From: Mesaphorura yosii
Lineage: Eukaryota > Arthropoda > Collembola > Poduromorpha > Tullbergiidae
NCBI GenBank assembly: GCA_009869945.1
Contig: WIXG01000367.1
Span: 1 to 64,000, forward strand
Direction of reading: 5' to 3'
DNA: 64,000 nucleotides
Shown here: in pieces, positions 1 through 12,452 of the stretch
Position numbering within the stretch: position 1 is the first letter of the stretch
Layout of the letters: each line of letters opens with the position of its first letter
Notes under the pieces: generated by a model
The model's database searches: none
Told to the model about the DNA's origin: nothing
The model's input: the letters and a program-made list of their open reading frames with translations, nothing else
Translations under genes and position numbers: made by a program

Positions 1-554
1 GCACTACGGTTGGGTTGACTCCTGCGATTACCCCAAACGTGGGTAACTCGAGTGCGTAATTTTTGTTAGCGGGGGACTGCGTTCGCGCTGTCCCCTACAC
101 ATCTCAAATCCAAAGATAATTGACTACGATAGGGACAGATTCGGTCGGTCACGTCTACACGTTCATTACGTAAGCTGGCTAATGAACCGCAGGAAGAACC
201 GTTTTCTCGGTCATTGCTGATTTTATTTATGGCTGTAATATGACTTCACAATGATGCAAATCGTGATAAAACGTAGATGTATAGAAACAAATTATGTAAG
301 TAGATAGTCAAAGCTCAACTGCTTTATTCCCGGATATGCAAGCGAGCCAGGATTTATTACAATTATGTCATTATCACGCGGCAGCTGGTGTATCTTGCAC
401 TTAGCTGTCTGGTAACTTAGGCCAAAAAGTTAACCAAAGATTATGTCTCAGAACTGAATGTAAAGTGTACAACATCAACTCACATTATCACATCTTCATT
501 TATGAAAATTACGAAATTATCCTCCAATGTCACTGATTGGGTAATTCCTTAAGC
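1..554. other. Intergenic or 3' UTR; no gene seen
   Basis: I see no coding exon here. The stretch lies downstream of the minus-strand VTI1B stop codon and probably holds its 3' UTR. A reverse-complement AATAAA lies at 222-227, about 330 bp past the stop, and could be its poly(A) signal. Confidence 0.4.
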
Positions 555-1276
555 TCACTTACTTTTAAAGAACTTAATATACACTACTACACCAAGTATA
601 CAGCATTCTAATATGATTATGCCTATGAGAATTAGTTTATTATAGATTACATTTAAATACATCGATCTTAAAATTTTCCGACTTCTCGAAATCTCGACAT
701 CTGTGTCCACTAGACGAGTTTTCGTTCGCAATAATGTTTCTCTCTGCTGTCCAAGCTCACCAACCACTTCCGTGCCAATTTGTTCAGTCTCAATTGCAAC
801 TGCGTGAGATCTGGAAATGGAATCTGATGTTCGTTCCAGGATTGTGCGTCCTTCCAGTACAATCTGTCGCGGGTCAGCGTTTCCACGCCTGTGAAATGCA
901 TGAATCGAGTTAACAGCACAGTTCAAGGCAACACTGAATGACGACGGTCTTTTGGCATCGGGAGCACTTACGGATTTTCATTGAAGTTTGCCAGCACACC
1001 TCGAAATCTTGCATTTAGTCTTCCTAAACTTTCTCTGTGCCCTCTGATTTTTGATGAAAGCTCTGCCCTGTAAGGCAACGGTGCTTGTCTTGCTTCAGAC
1101 TCCAATTGCGGCATCAACTGCTGAGCTTCAGCCAAATCCCTCTCCATTTCGTTGATCAACTTTTTACGCTGCTCGCCATAAGGACAACTTATCAACTTTT
1201 TATCCAACCTATGCTCTGCGCTTGTGAGAACAGTCTGGAATTCCTCCTCAAGGGTTTCAAACATTTCCGAAGACAT
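555..1276 (-). CDS. VTI1B: Vesicle-transport SNARE VTI1B (Qb-SNARE)
   Basis: A Qb-SNARE of endosome, lysosome and trans-Golgi fusion, anchored by a C-terminal tail in the membrane. There are two coding exons, 1276-972 and 888-555, joined by an 83-bp GTAAGT intron. They give 212 aa, against 232 in human VTI1B. The N-terminal half is the three-helix Habc region. The second exon carries the SNARE core, with the family-typical stretches IETEQIG, ELGQQRETL and SRSRKILRSM, followed by a tail anchor of about 20 hydrophobic residues and a short basic end (KFFKSK). That end resembles the vertebrate VTI1B end rather than VTI1A. I chose the ATG at 1276 because a good acceptor (TTCTTTTCAG) lies about 40 bp upstream in a different, non-coding context, implying a 5' UTR intron. 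Confidence 0.92.
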
Positions 1277-1649
1277 CTTGGAATTTGGAAATTGCTGTGC
1301 TTCTACTCTCTGAAAAGAATCAAAGAAACACATTCCGTCTATACTAGCTATACATTGGGGATAAGTTATTAGGTCATTAGAAAATAATAATCAAGGCACA
1401 AGACGCCTTGAAGTCGAACTTGACACGCACTTTGTTTACTTGCCGCAAATATTCGGCACTCTTCTGCCGAACATCGCTCTAAGGTCAAAGGCCATATAAT
1501 AAAAACATGAATTACGTCGTGTCGCCACAATTATAGTTTAGAGTAATTTCCGTATGAGACAGATAGTCACATGAACATTTCGTCAAGATTGACCTCACGG
1601 GAGGCGTGAAAGCATGAAGTCAGGCTTCTAATTCAAATCTAACTTTAAT

Positions 1650-1930
1650 CTGCCTTAAAAACTTCCCAATTGCGCAAGTACCGGACAATCTGAAGCTGGA
1701 CAAAATGCGTATTTCTCAAACGAGGGCACGCGCGCTACTTTAGTATTATTATACGAAATTATTACATTTGTAATTTTTACGTACCTAGAATAAATGTGTG
1801 ACTGCGTGAGTACTGGATTACGAAACCACGAAGGAGGCAGAGGCTGATAAAGCCTGCTGAGACTGGCTACCACAGAAGGCGTTAATAATTTCTTCAGGTT
1901 CAGAAATATGTCAGGATGTGCAATCTAAAA
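1650..1930 (-). other. Possible spliced exon pair of an unrecognised gene
   Basis: On the minus strand an open stretch at about 1927-1786 begins after a good acceptor (CTGTTTTAG) and ends at GTACGT or GTAAAA donors. It contains the Pro/aromatic-rich stretch LYQPLPPSWFRNPVL. If the GTAAAA donor is used, it joins in frame to a second piece after TTGTCCAG (from about 1701) ending VRYLRNWEVFKAD and a stop near 1651. I do not recognise the product and found no convincing upstream exon with an ATG, so this may be noncoding or a 5' exon of a neighbour. Confidence 0.2.
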
Positions 1931-3190
1931 CAGAAAATCATTAAAATGTTCTCAATAAAATTAATAACCAATAACTTGGGTGTGGCAATGAAAACTTACG
2001 CAAAAACGGATAAATTTTAATACTTACCAGACTTGGCTGCTTTCACTTTATTGATTGAATTGCACGTATTGTATTTGTTATTGAATGATCTCACTGGACA
2101 AATGAATTAATTGATACTTTTTCCGGAATAATTCGGGTACTCCTTGAACATAACAAATTCACACTCTGAACGCCGATTCCCTTTTCAAGAAGTTTACTAA
2201 AAATGCCGTGCCTTCATTGTAAAACAAATTAATTAATTTTGGCATAAATTGTGCCGTGCACTGTGCACAACTTCGAACACGAAAAAATATAGCAATAAAA
2301 CTCACCCGTTGACGATGACAAATTAAAGGCAAAGGGCGTGCATAACTTTAAAAGTTTATTGTGGATAAAAGTTGTAACTCGATTTTTGTCAGCCTACATT
2401 TAGCATGTTGCATTTAGCATTTGGCATCGCAGCTGTGTGTTATTCGAATTCTATTCGTAGTTTCAGTCTCTCAACTCAGTTTCAGTTGTAAATCTCGCAC
2501 AAGGCGCAAGATGAGTAAAACTGGCAAATAGGCAACTATGCACACAAGTACGATTGGTCATGTAACGATCACATGCAAGATTCAATTGAACTCATTTCAT
2601 GTGTTTTGGCTAGGCCAGACTATGACGCATCAGAAATATAAATAAGACCAAGTAAATAAAGTCCTCCTCCAACTAAGATTTGTGCTTCAACTCAGCTGCA
2701 AAAAATTATCATGCTTTTCTCTCATGTAAAGTTGAACGCATATTCGCTAATCGCTAATTCGCAGTTTATTCGAGCCATGTTACCTCGTATCGTGATTGAA
2801 TTCGCGTTAATTGTAATTGCAACACAAAGGGTATATGAGTGATTTTTGCATGGCCACGGTCACAGCCAATACATTTTCAATTTGTACCTGAACTGAACGT
2901 TGATTTTACATGTTGCACATCACATCCCGTAATTGCAATCAATTTTGCAAACATTCCAGTGAACCAGCGTGACTAATCCTCCCACATTTCATGGATTGAC
3001 TGCTAATTGGCATTGACAGTGTATGAAAAGGTACGTATTACGAATAATCGTACGACTTCGACTGAGTTCATTGGGTCAGCTCATCAACTTACACATTTAC
3101 GATCGTAATCGCTAATTTACTTGTCCAACGTGTCCTCATTTTAACTTTTTATTTGAAGGTTCAGTGATGGAAAAGCACGACGTGGACGCG
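1931..3190. other. Intergenic; no gene seen
   Basis: AT-rich sequence with stops in all frames. It lies between the VTI1B 5' side and the promoter-like element near 3.2 kb. I found no exon pair, RNA gene or repeat that I can support. Confidence 0.4.
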
Positions 3191-3198
3191 AGAAGACA

Positions 3199-3298
3199 TA
3201 TATAAACTGCGAATAAGCGTCAGCCCAGGAATTCGTTTGCAGCTGCAAGTGTGGGGTTAATTAATTTTACCCCAGCAAAGTCCACCTAGCCCCGAAAG
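3199..3298 (+). promoter_or_regulatory. TATA-type promoter and probable 5' UTR exon of STK11IP
   Basis: A clear TATATAAA lies at 3199-3206, with an arthropod initiator-like TCAGCC at 3220-3225, about 23 bp downstream. The following ~75 bp end at a strong donor (AAAG|GTGAGC, 3299). The nearest plus-strand acceptor before the STK11IP start codon is the CGTTTTCAG ending about 5577. A noncoding first exon spliced across a ~2.3-kb intron to the coding region is therefore likely. The link to STK11IP is inferred from position and strand only. Confidence 0.4.
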
Positions 3299-3299
3299 G

Positions 3300-5576
3300 T
3301 GAGCTGGCTAATTTTCTTCACTCCTACTTAACGAGAGTTAAACGCTGAGTGTGCGTTCGGAATTGAACAATTTGAGACTGGTTAAATTCAAGACTTGATG
3401 TGAAAACTTCACGACGACGTTTGAAAGATTTTGTTTCTTCAAATGATTCCTGAAAGATGACAGGTAGTAGGTGTCTGTCATGGTAGCTAGTTTGTAATTG
3501 ACCAACGCTTTGTTGTTATTGGGCAATTGATCCTGCTGTCCACAATCTGCCAGCCCCAGCATCTTAATCTTTACTAATTATGTGGAAATCGATGTCCCAA
3601 ACGTCGCACCGGTCTAGTGGTCTGAACTGTGAAAGCTAGAAGCTATTTCCAAATCAAAAATACTAGCTAGTTTAGAAAATGCTTCATATTACACAACTCC
3701 CACTTCTCACTTAACAGCTGCCAATGTGGTGTCAACTAATTGCAGATACTGTGTTGGTAAATCTTGATCTTGCTTTTTGCATTATTGACAAATATCTTTC
3801 GACACTGTTGGAATAGAATTTGGAGTCTTATTTTATACACCTGTTGTCTCACATTTGCTGGCAGACATATTGCTTAATCGTGGAGCTGTAATGATGAAAT
3901 GTGATTGGACGGGGCAATGTGGTTTGGCAATTCGCGAATCAAGTTGCGTTATCTCGGGACATTGGTCCGTGCATGGGAAATGATACGCGCAGCATTCGAA
4001 GGTGACATGATGTAGATACCACGCTTGAACTCCTTGAACTACGATTTCTGCAATAAAAGTTATGAAATGCCTGTCATAAGATAAAGATTTGCCAACATAA
4101 TCCGTGTTTTAAGCCGTAGTGCTCGGAATAAGGTGGATTCCGTAATTTATCAATTCTTTTCTCGTTGCGCAAGACGGATTAGGCTCGGGCCGAACTGCCG
4201 TCTTCCACTTCTTACGAATCTTCACCTGTAACATGGTCTTTAAGTTTCCTCTTGCGTGACTCGTGGAGCATTTCTCAAGTCATGCGTACAATTTGGTACA
4301 ATTTCCCCTCTACTCAGCGATTCCAAAACAATGCTATTCAGCTAATCTCAGGAAACTCCATCAAAACAACTAAAAAGTTTGTAATTGTCAAGAGCCTGTA
4401 CAAGACCTCGAATTGAGGTCTTTAGACTTTTCCAAAGACCAGCGGTTGTTGTCTTTCTTGAGCCCAGAAGGACAAGATGAGCATAGTATTTACTTTCCAG
4501 AATTTGTGTCATTCTCCGTGAACTTTGCTCTACTGCGCTTCCACTCTCAAGCGATAAATAAAGATCTTGCCACCTGATGGCTTATCCGGTTCCAGTGACT
4601 CAACAATAATCATCTGAATTCTGAGGTCAATTCTGACGAAGGGAAATTTTTAGCGTAATCATTCTCAGCGCTGAGTAAACAAAGGAATTCTTGGATTACT
4701 AAGGTTTAGGCGCAGTATTGACGAATTGTATTTGTAGTTGTGCATCTTAAAAAGGATTATTCAGCTCAGCTTGCTGATCCAGACTGGGCTGGGCTGGACA
4801 ACGTAACATGTGCTGCGCTGTAAGCTTCCTCTACGACACACCCACGTACATATTTACTGTGGTTCACTTGTCCAAATTTTCCGTCGTGTCAAAGCCAGAC
4901 TTGTTTTCGCAGACGCTGATTCGTTGATTCGCTCCGGCCTTCAGTGATCTTTCGTCTTTGCCCTGAAGTATTAAGGTGCTTATTACCTGTTACGTCTACA
5001 AAAGTAACAGAGATTTATTGGAATGGTGGAGATACAATGTACTTGTTTCCAGCAGAAGGTTTATGTGGACAGAAGAAACCAATGACATGTTAATGGCAGG
5101 TTAAATTGCGCAGGTAGAAAAAGGTTTTCCGAATTCGGACCTTGGAAATTGTTCGTCCTCGGTTTCGGTCCACCATGAAAAACACACAAAGAAAAGACGT
5201 AAACAACCTTTGCATTTGCATTGTGGCGCAGCAGCAGAAGGGCAGGGCTGATTGTATCGGAAGATGAGTCAACCTGTTTCACTTTAAGTATTGAGCAAAC
5301 AGAATTAGTAAAGAAATTACTTAAGAAAGAATTAAATCTTTGGAATTAATGATCATTATCCATCACCAACATGTACACGCTGAAGAAAAACATGTGCAAC
5401 ATGAAGAAGGTTCTGGCTCAGGTGAATACGGTTCCTTTAATAAATACAGCTGCTCAAATCCAAACCTCACCAGTTATCTTTCTGATACGTGCAAGTGAGT
5501 TCAATCGAAAACACAAGAGGATGAACCAACTCTCGCCCAACCAACTCTTGTTTTGGTTAATCGGCATCGTTTTCAG
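3300..5576. other. Probable 5' UTR intron of STK11IP; no gene seen
   Basis: About 2.3 kb with only short random open frames. It is bounded by a donor-like site at 3299 and an acceptor-like site near 5577, so it reads best as a leader intron. I saw no nested gene. Confidence 0.35.
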
Positions 5577-5656
5577 TTAGCGAATATTTCACAAGTTTAG
5601 TTCTAGTTCGTTTCGTATCTTAGTCGCATTGTCACATAAAGTGCAAGTGTCAAACA

Positions 5657-8600
5657 ATGGGCAGCCCAACAATGTATTCGTTTTGTCCAGAAGATCACTT
5701 TAGAGGCGAACCTTTAATTGAGTCTAATGTCGGTACGTTTGGGGTGAAAAAAGAACGCGTACAACATTCGCATACAGGGGCATTCAATCGCTGCGCCATA
5801 ATAGATTTGTTGTAATTCTGAACTTTGATCTTTGCAGAAATTCATGTTACGCGAAACTCAAGCTCTTCATCTACCTGTCCTTCTCCGGCCTCTTCCTCTT
5901 GCGAGGAGTATGAAGAAAGTGATACAGAGTTTCACTCCGAGACTTCCAAGCGCAAGATAAAGCGGAAGCTCCGTGCTCGTGATCGAGATCAGGAAATTGA
6001 GTTCCTGCTCAAACGAAGGTCTCTCGTCCTGCAAAGATTGAGCAGCAACGCCAGCAGTAACGGGAGTTCGAGTAAAAGTGTGACTTTCCCTAACAATAAT
6101 GACGAAGAAACAGATTACAATAATCCAAGCACAAAACGAAGCCTTAGTCGCCAAACAAGCAATACCTCCGCCAAAAGTGTGAGATTCTGTGACAATGGGG
6201 AACTGAACTGCCAACAGCAGCAGCCCAAGAGAATTCTCAGTCGCCAGAGCAGTAACGCGTCCATCCTAAGTTCAAGGCTACCCTTCGGTGAGGCTGCATC
6301 CAATCAACTGAGGAACAAAATTCTGAGGCGACAAAGCAGCGTCTCCTCCATGAACAGTGAGAGCAGCAACTGCAGTTTAAGCAGTAGTAGCACAAGTTGT
6401 GATACCAATCGCTCAAAAATGGATACCAAACCAAATCACTATCAAACCGTGGCGAAGTTGGCCAAGAACCTCCGATCGAACTGTGACAAAATTCTCGACA
6501 TGTCGCTCCCATTCGTCATCGACTCAAATCTGCTCTGGACCATCACTGAAGCAATAAACGACCTCCTCTCGAACAACACACATCCGTCAGACGACGACGA
6601 TGTTTTCACCCAACACGATTCCGAGTCTGGCAATGGCGCGTGTGACCGACGATCAAATTTTGAGCACGACTGCATGTTCATCACGGACTTCTTCGGACAG
6701 ACGCCGTCATTGTGTATCGTTCTTTCGGAAACTAGCACAATTCAAGGTACGATTGACATTACACTTTTCCGTTCACTGCATTTCCTGGAACTCCGCAAGA
6801 TTCCAGTCCACATGGTCGCTGGGATTAACACGATACGGGTCAACCTGAGGAAGTTAAAGTGCACACGGTGCATCGATTCCCTGAACGAAGTCTTTCTCTT
6901 CAACGGAGAGCAGGCGTACTCGCAGCCGATCCCTTCGACTTCATCAACGTGCGCTCGTCAACTCAAACCTTACGCTAGTCACTCGCTGGATCTTCCTTCT
7001 TCTGCTCAATCGCAATCTATGCCTAGCTATTCTGCAGCTTTAACAACCCTGACAAGTGTCTGGCCAGAACTCCGTGAAATTGATGTGAGTTTCAATCGCA
7101 TCGAGTACCTCGACACGAAGATTCTGGAGCTCACACCCTCCGTAGAGATTTTAAACCTGAGTCGAAACCGGTAAGTGAATCTCGGATTACTTAGATTAAC
7201 AATGGGAAGGGGAAAGTTTATTTAGACTAACTTCCTGTCGTGATTCCGACAGAAAAATGAAATACAAAATACAATTTGAACGAAAAGCGAACAAAGTGAA
7301 AACAAAGGGAAATGAAAATTTGAAATTGAACTCCTTTTGTCGTTTTCTATTTTCAGGATCTCATCAATTGACTCGAGTTTCACTCGCGTCCTGAACTGTC
7401 TCACTTTCCTCAACCTGAACTACAACCAACTGATTTCGATTCCGCCACTACCGCCGAACCTGAAAATCCTGCTCCTGTCCAACAACTACATTTCGCATTT
7501 AATATCACCGCTGGTGGCGAGCAACTTCAAGAGTCTGGAGATCATTGACTTGTCTCAAAATGTGATTTCTGACGAACAGCAGCTGGAGTCATTTCATAAC
7601 CTTAGTTCATTAGTCAGCTTATCGTTAATTGGCAATCCCATCTCGTACTCCGAGTCCTACCGTGCAACTGTTTCGGCGAACTTGAATCGTGCAGTGTTAA
7701 ACAACAAACAATTTGTGCTGGACAAGAAAAAGCTCTCGAATTCGGATGTAAGACATGCAATAGAACAAATCAAGAAGCGACGGCCAATGATTAGCACTGG
7801 AGCGTTCATGGCCTCGTACGGCAAATTCTCCTCCGAAAGTACGCGATTTAACGAAATCAAGAGCCTGACTCAATCGTATGATTCGAATTCATCAAGCATC
7901 CGAAGCGCGTGCAGGAAGAAGGCGAAGATAAGGGAAGTCGTTGTGCTAGATGATTCCGACGAAGAAAACATCGAAAATATTCGCAGCCCCAGGAGGAACG
8001 AACTATCTCCAAGCTCCCAGCCACGAAGAGTGACTTTAGAAAGAAAGAGTTCCAATTCTTCCTATAAATCCATCGAGTCAATCTCTTCGGATGAGAAACC
8101 CACTTTGCAAGACACTAAAATTGCAATTGAGTCACTGCGCGAGAAGTACGGTCCAGAGAATTGGCTGATTCGACAAGGAGGTTGTGAAGTCAAGAAGTTG
8201 CTTGGAATTTCAGACAGTCATCTGAAGCCACGAAACGGACCTGAGACAGATTTGTTCTCAAAATCGCTTCCTCCACAAGCATCCACAAATGCAAGTTTTT
8301 ACTCAGCTGTAACTAATTTTGACGGTTCATCGTACGACGGTTCCAGTCAAAGAGAATTTCACCCCCAACGTCTGCACGGAGTCGCAGGTGGCGAAGATTA
8401 CAACTCGTCATCCTCAACAATCGCTGAACTCACCAACAGCCAAAAGCAAATCACCTTGCAAAACAATTCCAATGAATCAATCAAATGCATTGGTGCTGAT
8501 GAAGCTAACAATTCATCGGAATCGGGCCTCGTTTATTATTCGTGTACAAATCTGAATGAGACTTCAAGAGCTGGCAGTGCAAATGATTCGACAAATGTTG

Positions 8601-11343
8601 AGTTTGATAATTTTGGAGCCAAACGATTTTCCTCGAGTTCACCTTCTTTTCAATTCTTCCAAAGTGGCCAAATATACAATCTCATCATCGAAGATCAGTA
8701 CTTGTACGAAGTGGACCCACGACAAACGCAAAATGTTCTTTCGTTTTGGGACTTGAAGAGTATCAAGTCAATGAGCCAGGAAAAGTGCAGCAGCGAGACA
8801 GAAACTGTTGAATTTCGCATTTACTTTGACACCTTGAAGAAGAACAAGAAGGAGCGATCATTCGTCATGACGAGGGGCGAGTACAAGGATTTTGAAAAGC
8901 TTGTGGAGCCATACCTACAGCAAAACACGATGGAAGAATTCAGTGACGGGTTTCAGTGCATCAAATGCGGCGCTCAATTCTCAAAATGTCTTCTCACCGT
9001 GAAAATGATCGACAAAACTCCGGTTCAGGTGCAAGTCTGTTCCAACATCGAATGTCAGAGCGATTTCTTAATTCCTTTGGAATCGATACCGCTGCCAAAT
9101 AATGAAAGCCTAAATCTGGACGACACAACGACTGACTGTTTGGATCAAGCTCCGGAGAATGTTGAACCAAGTTACTTGAATCAAGCGAGTGAGAAGAAGT
9201 CAAGCTGGGGACAATTGCCCTTCATGCGAACTTCAACTCCTGTCTCAGGTATTTGGAATTGGTATAATTTTACTGTTTGATTTGGTACTCATTTTCTAAC
9301 AACTCGCGTTGTTTGCTTGCTTGATTAGCCACTAAAACTAATACGACCGGAATTCCTCAGTCGCTTCCAAACACGTCGTTTATGGCCGAGTTCTTCAAAT
9401 CTTCGTCAGCAGTGACTGCGAAGCTACCGTTGAGTCGTACGAGCAAAAGCAGTTACCAGATGCCTGTGACAAGCCCCATTGTTCCTGCATCAACTTCACC
9501 GTCCTCAACTTCTGACCATTTTGCGATTCCGACTAATAACAATAACATTTGCGTGACGTTCGGTCAAGGTGAAGAACTAACAGCGAAAACTCCAAGTAAT
9601 TCTTCATTAACATGCACTCAACGAGTGATATAACAGATGACTGTTCGCGAGAACTTATTAGCTGATGCTTTAACTCTAATCCGCAGATACAAAGTCTGAT
9701 TCTGACGTAGAAGTCTTGAGCTGCGACAGCAGCAGCATTGAAGTTCTGGTCAAGAACGATGGCAGTGAATCCGAAGCTGAGTAAGTCCCAAACCACATAT
9801 AAACATGTTAGAACACGCGCATGACTGTTACATCAGCTTGGATAATTAACCGGATCGAATTATCTTGCAGAGTCGAAGAAGCTCTCGAACTTTTCGTTCC
9901 TGATACGTCAGGCCAGCTAAGAAAGCTGTCAGCTATAACCGCACCCGTGATGACAGAAAGCAACTCATCCGGATCGTTCGCTGAAAGCGTGTGCACGACA
10001 TATGAGAAAGTGCTTGGGACAAATACAACGAACACTGTTGGTCTTCATCTGAGCCAGCCTTTGAATCAGACGCCAACCTCGCATTTATCCATCTCAACCT
10101 CCGTGTCCACGAGCGCGTCATCAATCTCAAGCTCCGCAACGATGACACCGACTCATTCTGCTGCCAGCCCTCTCAATGTGACAATGCCAATCAAATATGA
10201 TTATCAAGACTTCACAAAGATTGATCATCGGCTGCAGCTCTTCTGCGAAATTTCGGTGTTCAAGTCGAGAGATGAAGAACTCTTGGCACTCACGAAGGCT
10301 TTGGTTCTCAGTACAGGATCTCCATACATGGCAGTTATAATCTTCTCAAACAAAAAGGTTTACTTCTACAAACTCACCGGAGTTGAGACGTAAGTCGGCA
10401 CTGGTTCGCTGGTTTGCGCTGAATTATTTAACCCTTCCTCATTTTATTTAATTGTATTTGCAGTGAAAAGCCAGAAACATGGCTTCAAAAGAAAGATTGC
10501 TTTCCACTCAACAAACTGCAGAGACTGGATGTACTTATCGGGCGACATGGTGTCGGAATGGATTTTCAAACTGGCAAATACTTTGCCCTGGTCTTTAGAG
10601 ATTCACGACGAACATCAAATTTCTTCGAATTCTTTCTCTGTGAGTAAAGAATCCTATTTCTTCTCCATGAAATTAGTGAAATAGCTTACTCAGAAGAAAG
10701 ATGGTTGAATGTGCCTGTTCTCCCTCTCCAGGTGACATATGTGCGAAAATCGACCCACCAATCGTCCAAGACATAGGCCAAGCTCAGAAGGCATTAGTTT
10801 GTAGTTCCAGCCCGATCTCTTACTTCGGAATGTTGAGGCTTGCTGTTTGTGAAACAACAAGTAAGTTTTATCTGCAGTTTCACATTGCCTGGAGTATTTT
10901 CATTAGAGAAAGCAGTGAGATTAATTTGCGTCACCTTGCTTGTAGGCAAATCATATGCAGTTTCTGCCATAGTGCTGACCGATGATCACTTAAAAATTAT
11001 CGTTGACATGTCCTGGCTAATTGGTCGCACGGGCAATGAAGCCATGACAATGAAACACGAGCAACCCTTGAAGAGAGTGAGACAAGTGGTAAGTGTGAGA
11101 CTCGAAGAATTTGTAACAGACTGACAGTGAATGGTTAACCTAAAATTTTCCTTTACTTCACAGGAGTGCTTAGAAATTGATGCCACTTTCGTGAGGATTG
11201 TGTTCCAGTTAGACGAAAATACATATTTAAACTGGGAACTATGCTTCGAAACCAAAGAAGAACAGGACGCGTTTACAACGTGCTTACAAAGCCAAGTCAA
11301 AGACGTGCCGTTCATTTCATTGTCGCAACCACTCGAGCCCTAA
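5657..11343 (+). CDS. STK11IP: STK11-interacting protein (LKB1IP), LRR protein
   Basis: A homologue of LKB1-interacting protein 1, a cytosolic LRR protein that binds the kinase LKB1 in vertebrates. Ten exons join in phase: 5657-5732, 5838-7170, 7357-9248, 9329-9568, 9687-9780, 9871-10389, 10464-10639, 10732-10860, 10946-11088 and 11164-11343. They give 1593 aa, clearly longer than the roughly 1100-aa vertebrate protein. The N-terminal ~250 residues are Ser-rich with repeated RQ(T/S)SN motifs. Leucine-rich repeats run from about residue 440 to 600, the family motif ESLREKYGPENW follows, and a CxxC segment (FQCIKCGAQF) lies near residue 1000. The C-terminal block starts DHRLQLFCEISVF. The exon 4 donor is uncertain: CAAG|GTGAAG at 9569 or CCAA|GTAATT 27 bp later, both in the same phase. 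The poly(A) signal is AATAAA at 11452. Confidence 0.9.
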
Positions 11344-12452
11344 TTCCTTCTTGTAATCTTCTCGCAGTAATTTGAGTCGATATGTCTTCCTTATTCTTCA
11401 CTGGAATTTTCCCTGAACAAAATTTTTAACTGCTCTTCGGTAAGCTTTTCGAATAAAAGAATACAGAACAGCTAAATCTCGGGCTGTAACTTAATCAAGC
11501 AACTTCATTTTACTTAAAAGTGTTCATCGTTCCTTTACCCTAAGATTCAACCACAAATCTTTCTATAATCGTGATATGTATATAGCTTACAGTTCTCAGG
11601 AATTTTGTAAACGTTTTTACTACTCTAACAAATAAGTGCATTTCTTAGAAACGAATACGCAAATTTTGAAATGCAGGCACTAATGGCCTACTTTATTACT
11701 TAATCATGTATGTGATCGTCTAGTTCTTAGTTAGCTCTACCGCGATATAAATATTTACGAGCTATGCACATTAATAAATCGTGATTTTATGATTTTACAA
11801 AATGTTTTTTTGACAAGCGTTGATTTTACGTGAATGAATGCATTCGCAAATCGCAACGCACGGAAGTTCCAGCCATTACAATTAGCGTGGGGGGTTGCAA
11901 TTAAGCGATTACTCGATTACGTAATTGCTTCGGCTGCCGCTTCAATTTGAGCAGAGTTACACGTGTTACATTGACAAATCACAACTTCACAAGTAGTCTG
12001 TCAGCCTATTTTTAAATGCTTCTGTCTCGCACAGGTTAACTTTCCACGCTCTTGTGCCTATACATATGTTCAACGTGAAAAGACTATCATTGTATCAACA
12101 TACGGCATTTCGGAGTGAGATTTTCGCCTGCCTTTCACAAGTACGAAGTACCGTATGAGTTGAATTCGTGTTCATACAAAATCTGTCACTGCATGTCAAG
12201 TGCACTAATAAAATCACGAACTCAAATTCCTATTCCTATCATTTAAGCTCGTAGATCGTTAGGATTTTAGGATTAGTGTAGGAATAAGTGGAGTGACATT
12301 AACATCATTTGCGCCCCTCGTGGAGCCTGCGGACTGACAGGGCCGAGGTCAAGTTGCCGGTCTTGAAGACTGACAGGAGACTGGATAAAGGCTTTAACTT
12401 CAATTCGCACTGTTTGATTGTGATAATCAGTACTTCTGGATTCCAGATAATC
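11344..12452. other. Intergenic; 3' UTR of STK11IP then LMAN1 leader
   Basis: This begins with the STK11IP 3' UTR (AATAAA at 11452-11457). No coding exon is evident in the rest, which leads into the LMAN1 5' side. Confidence 0.45.
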
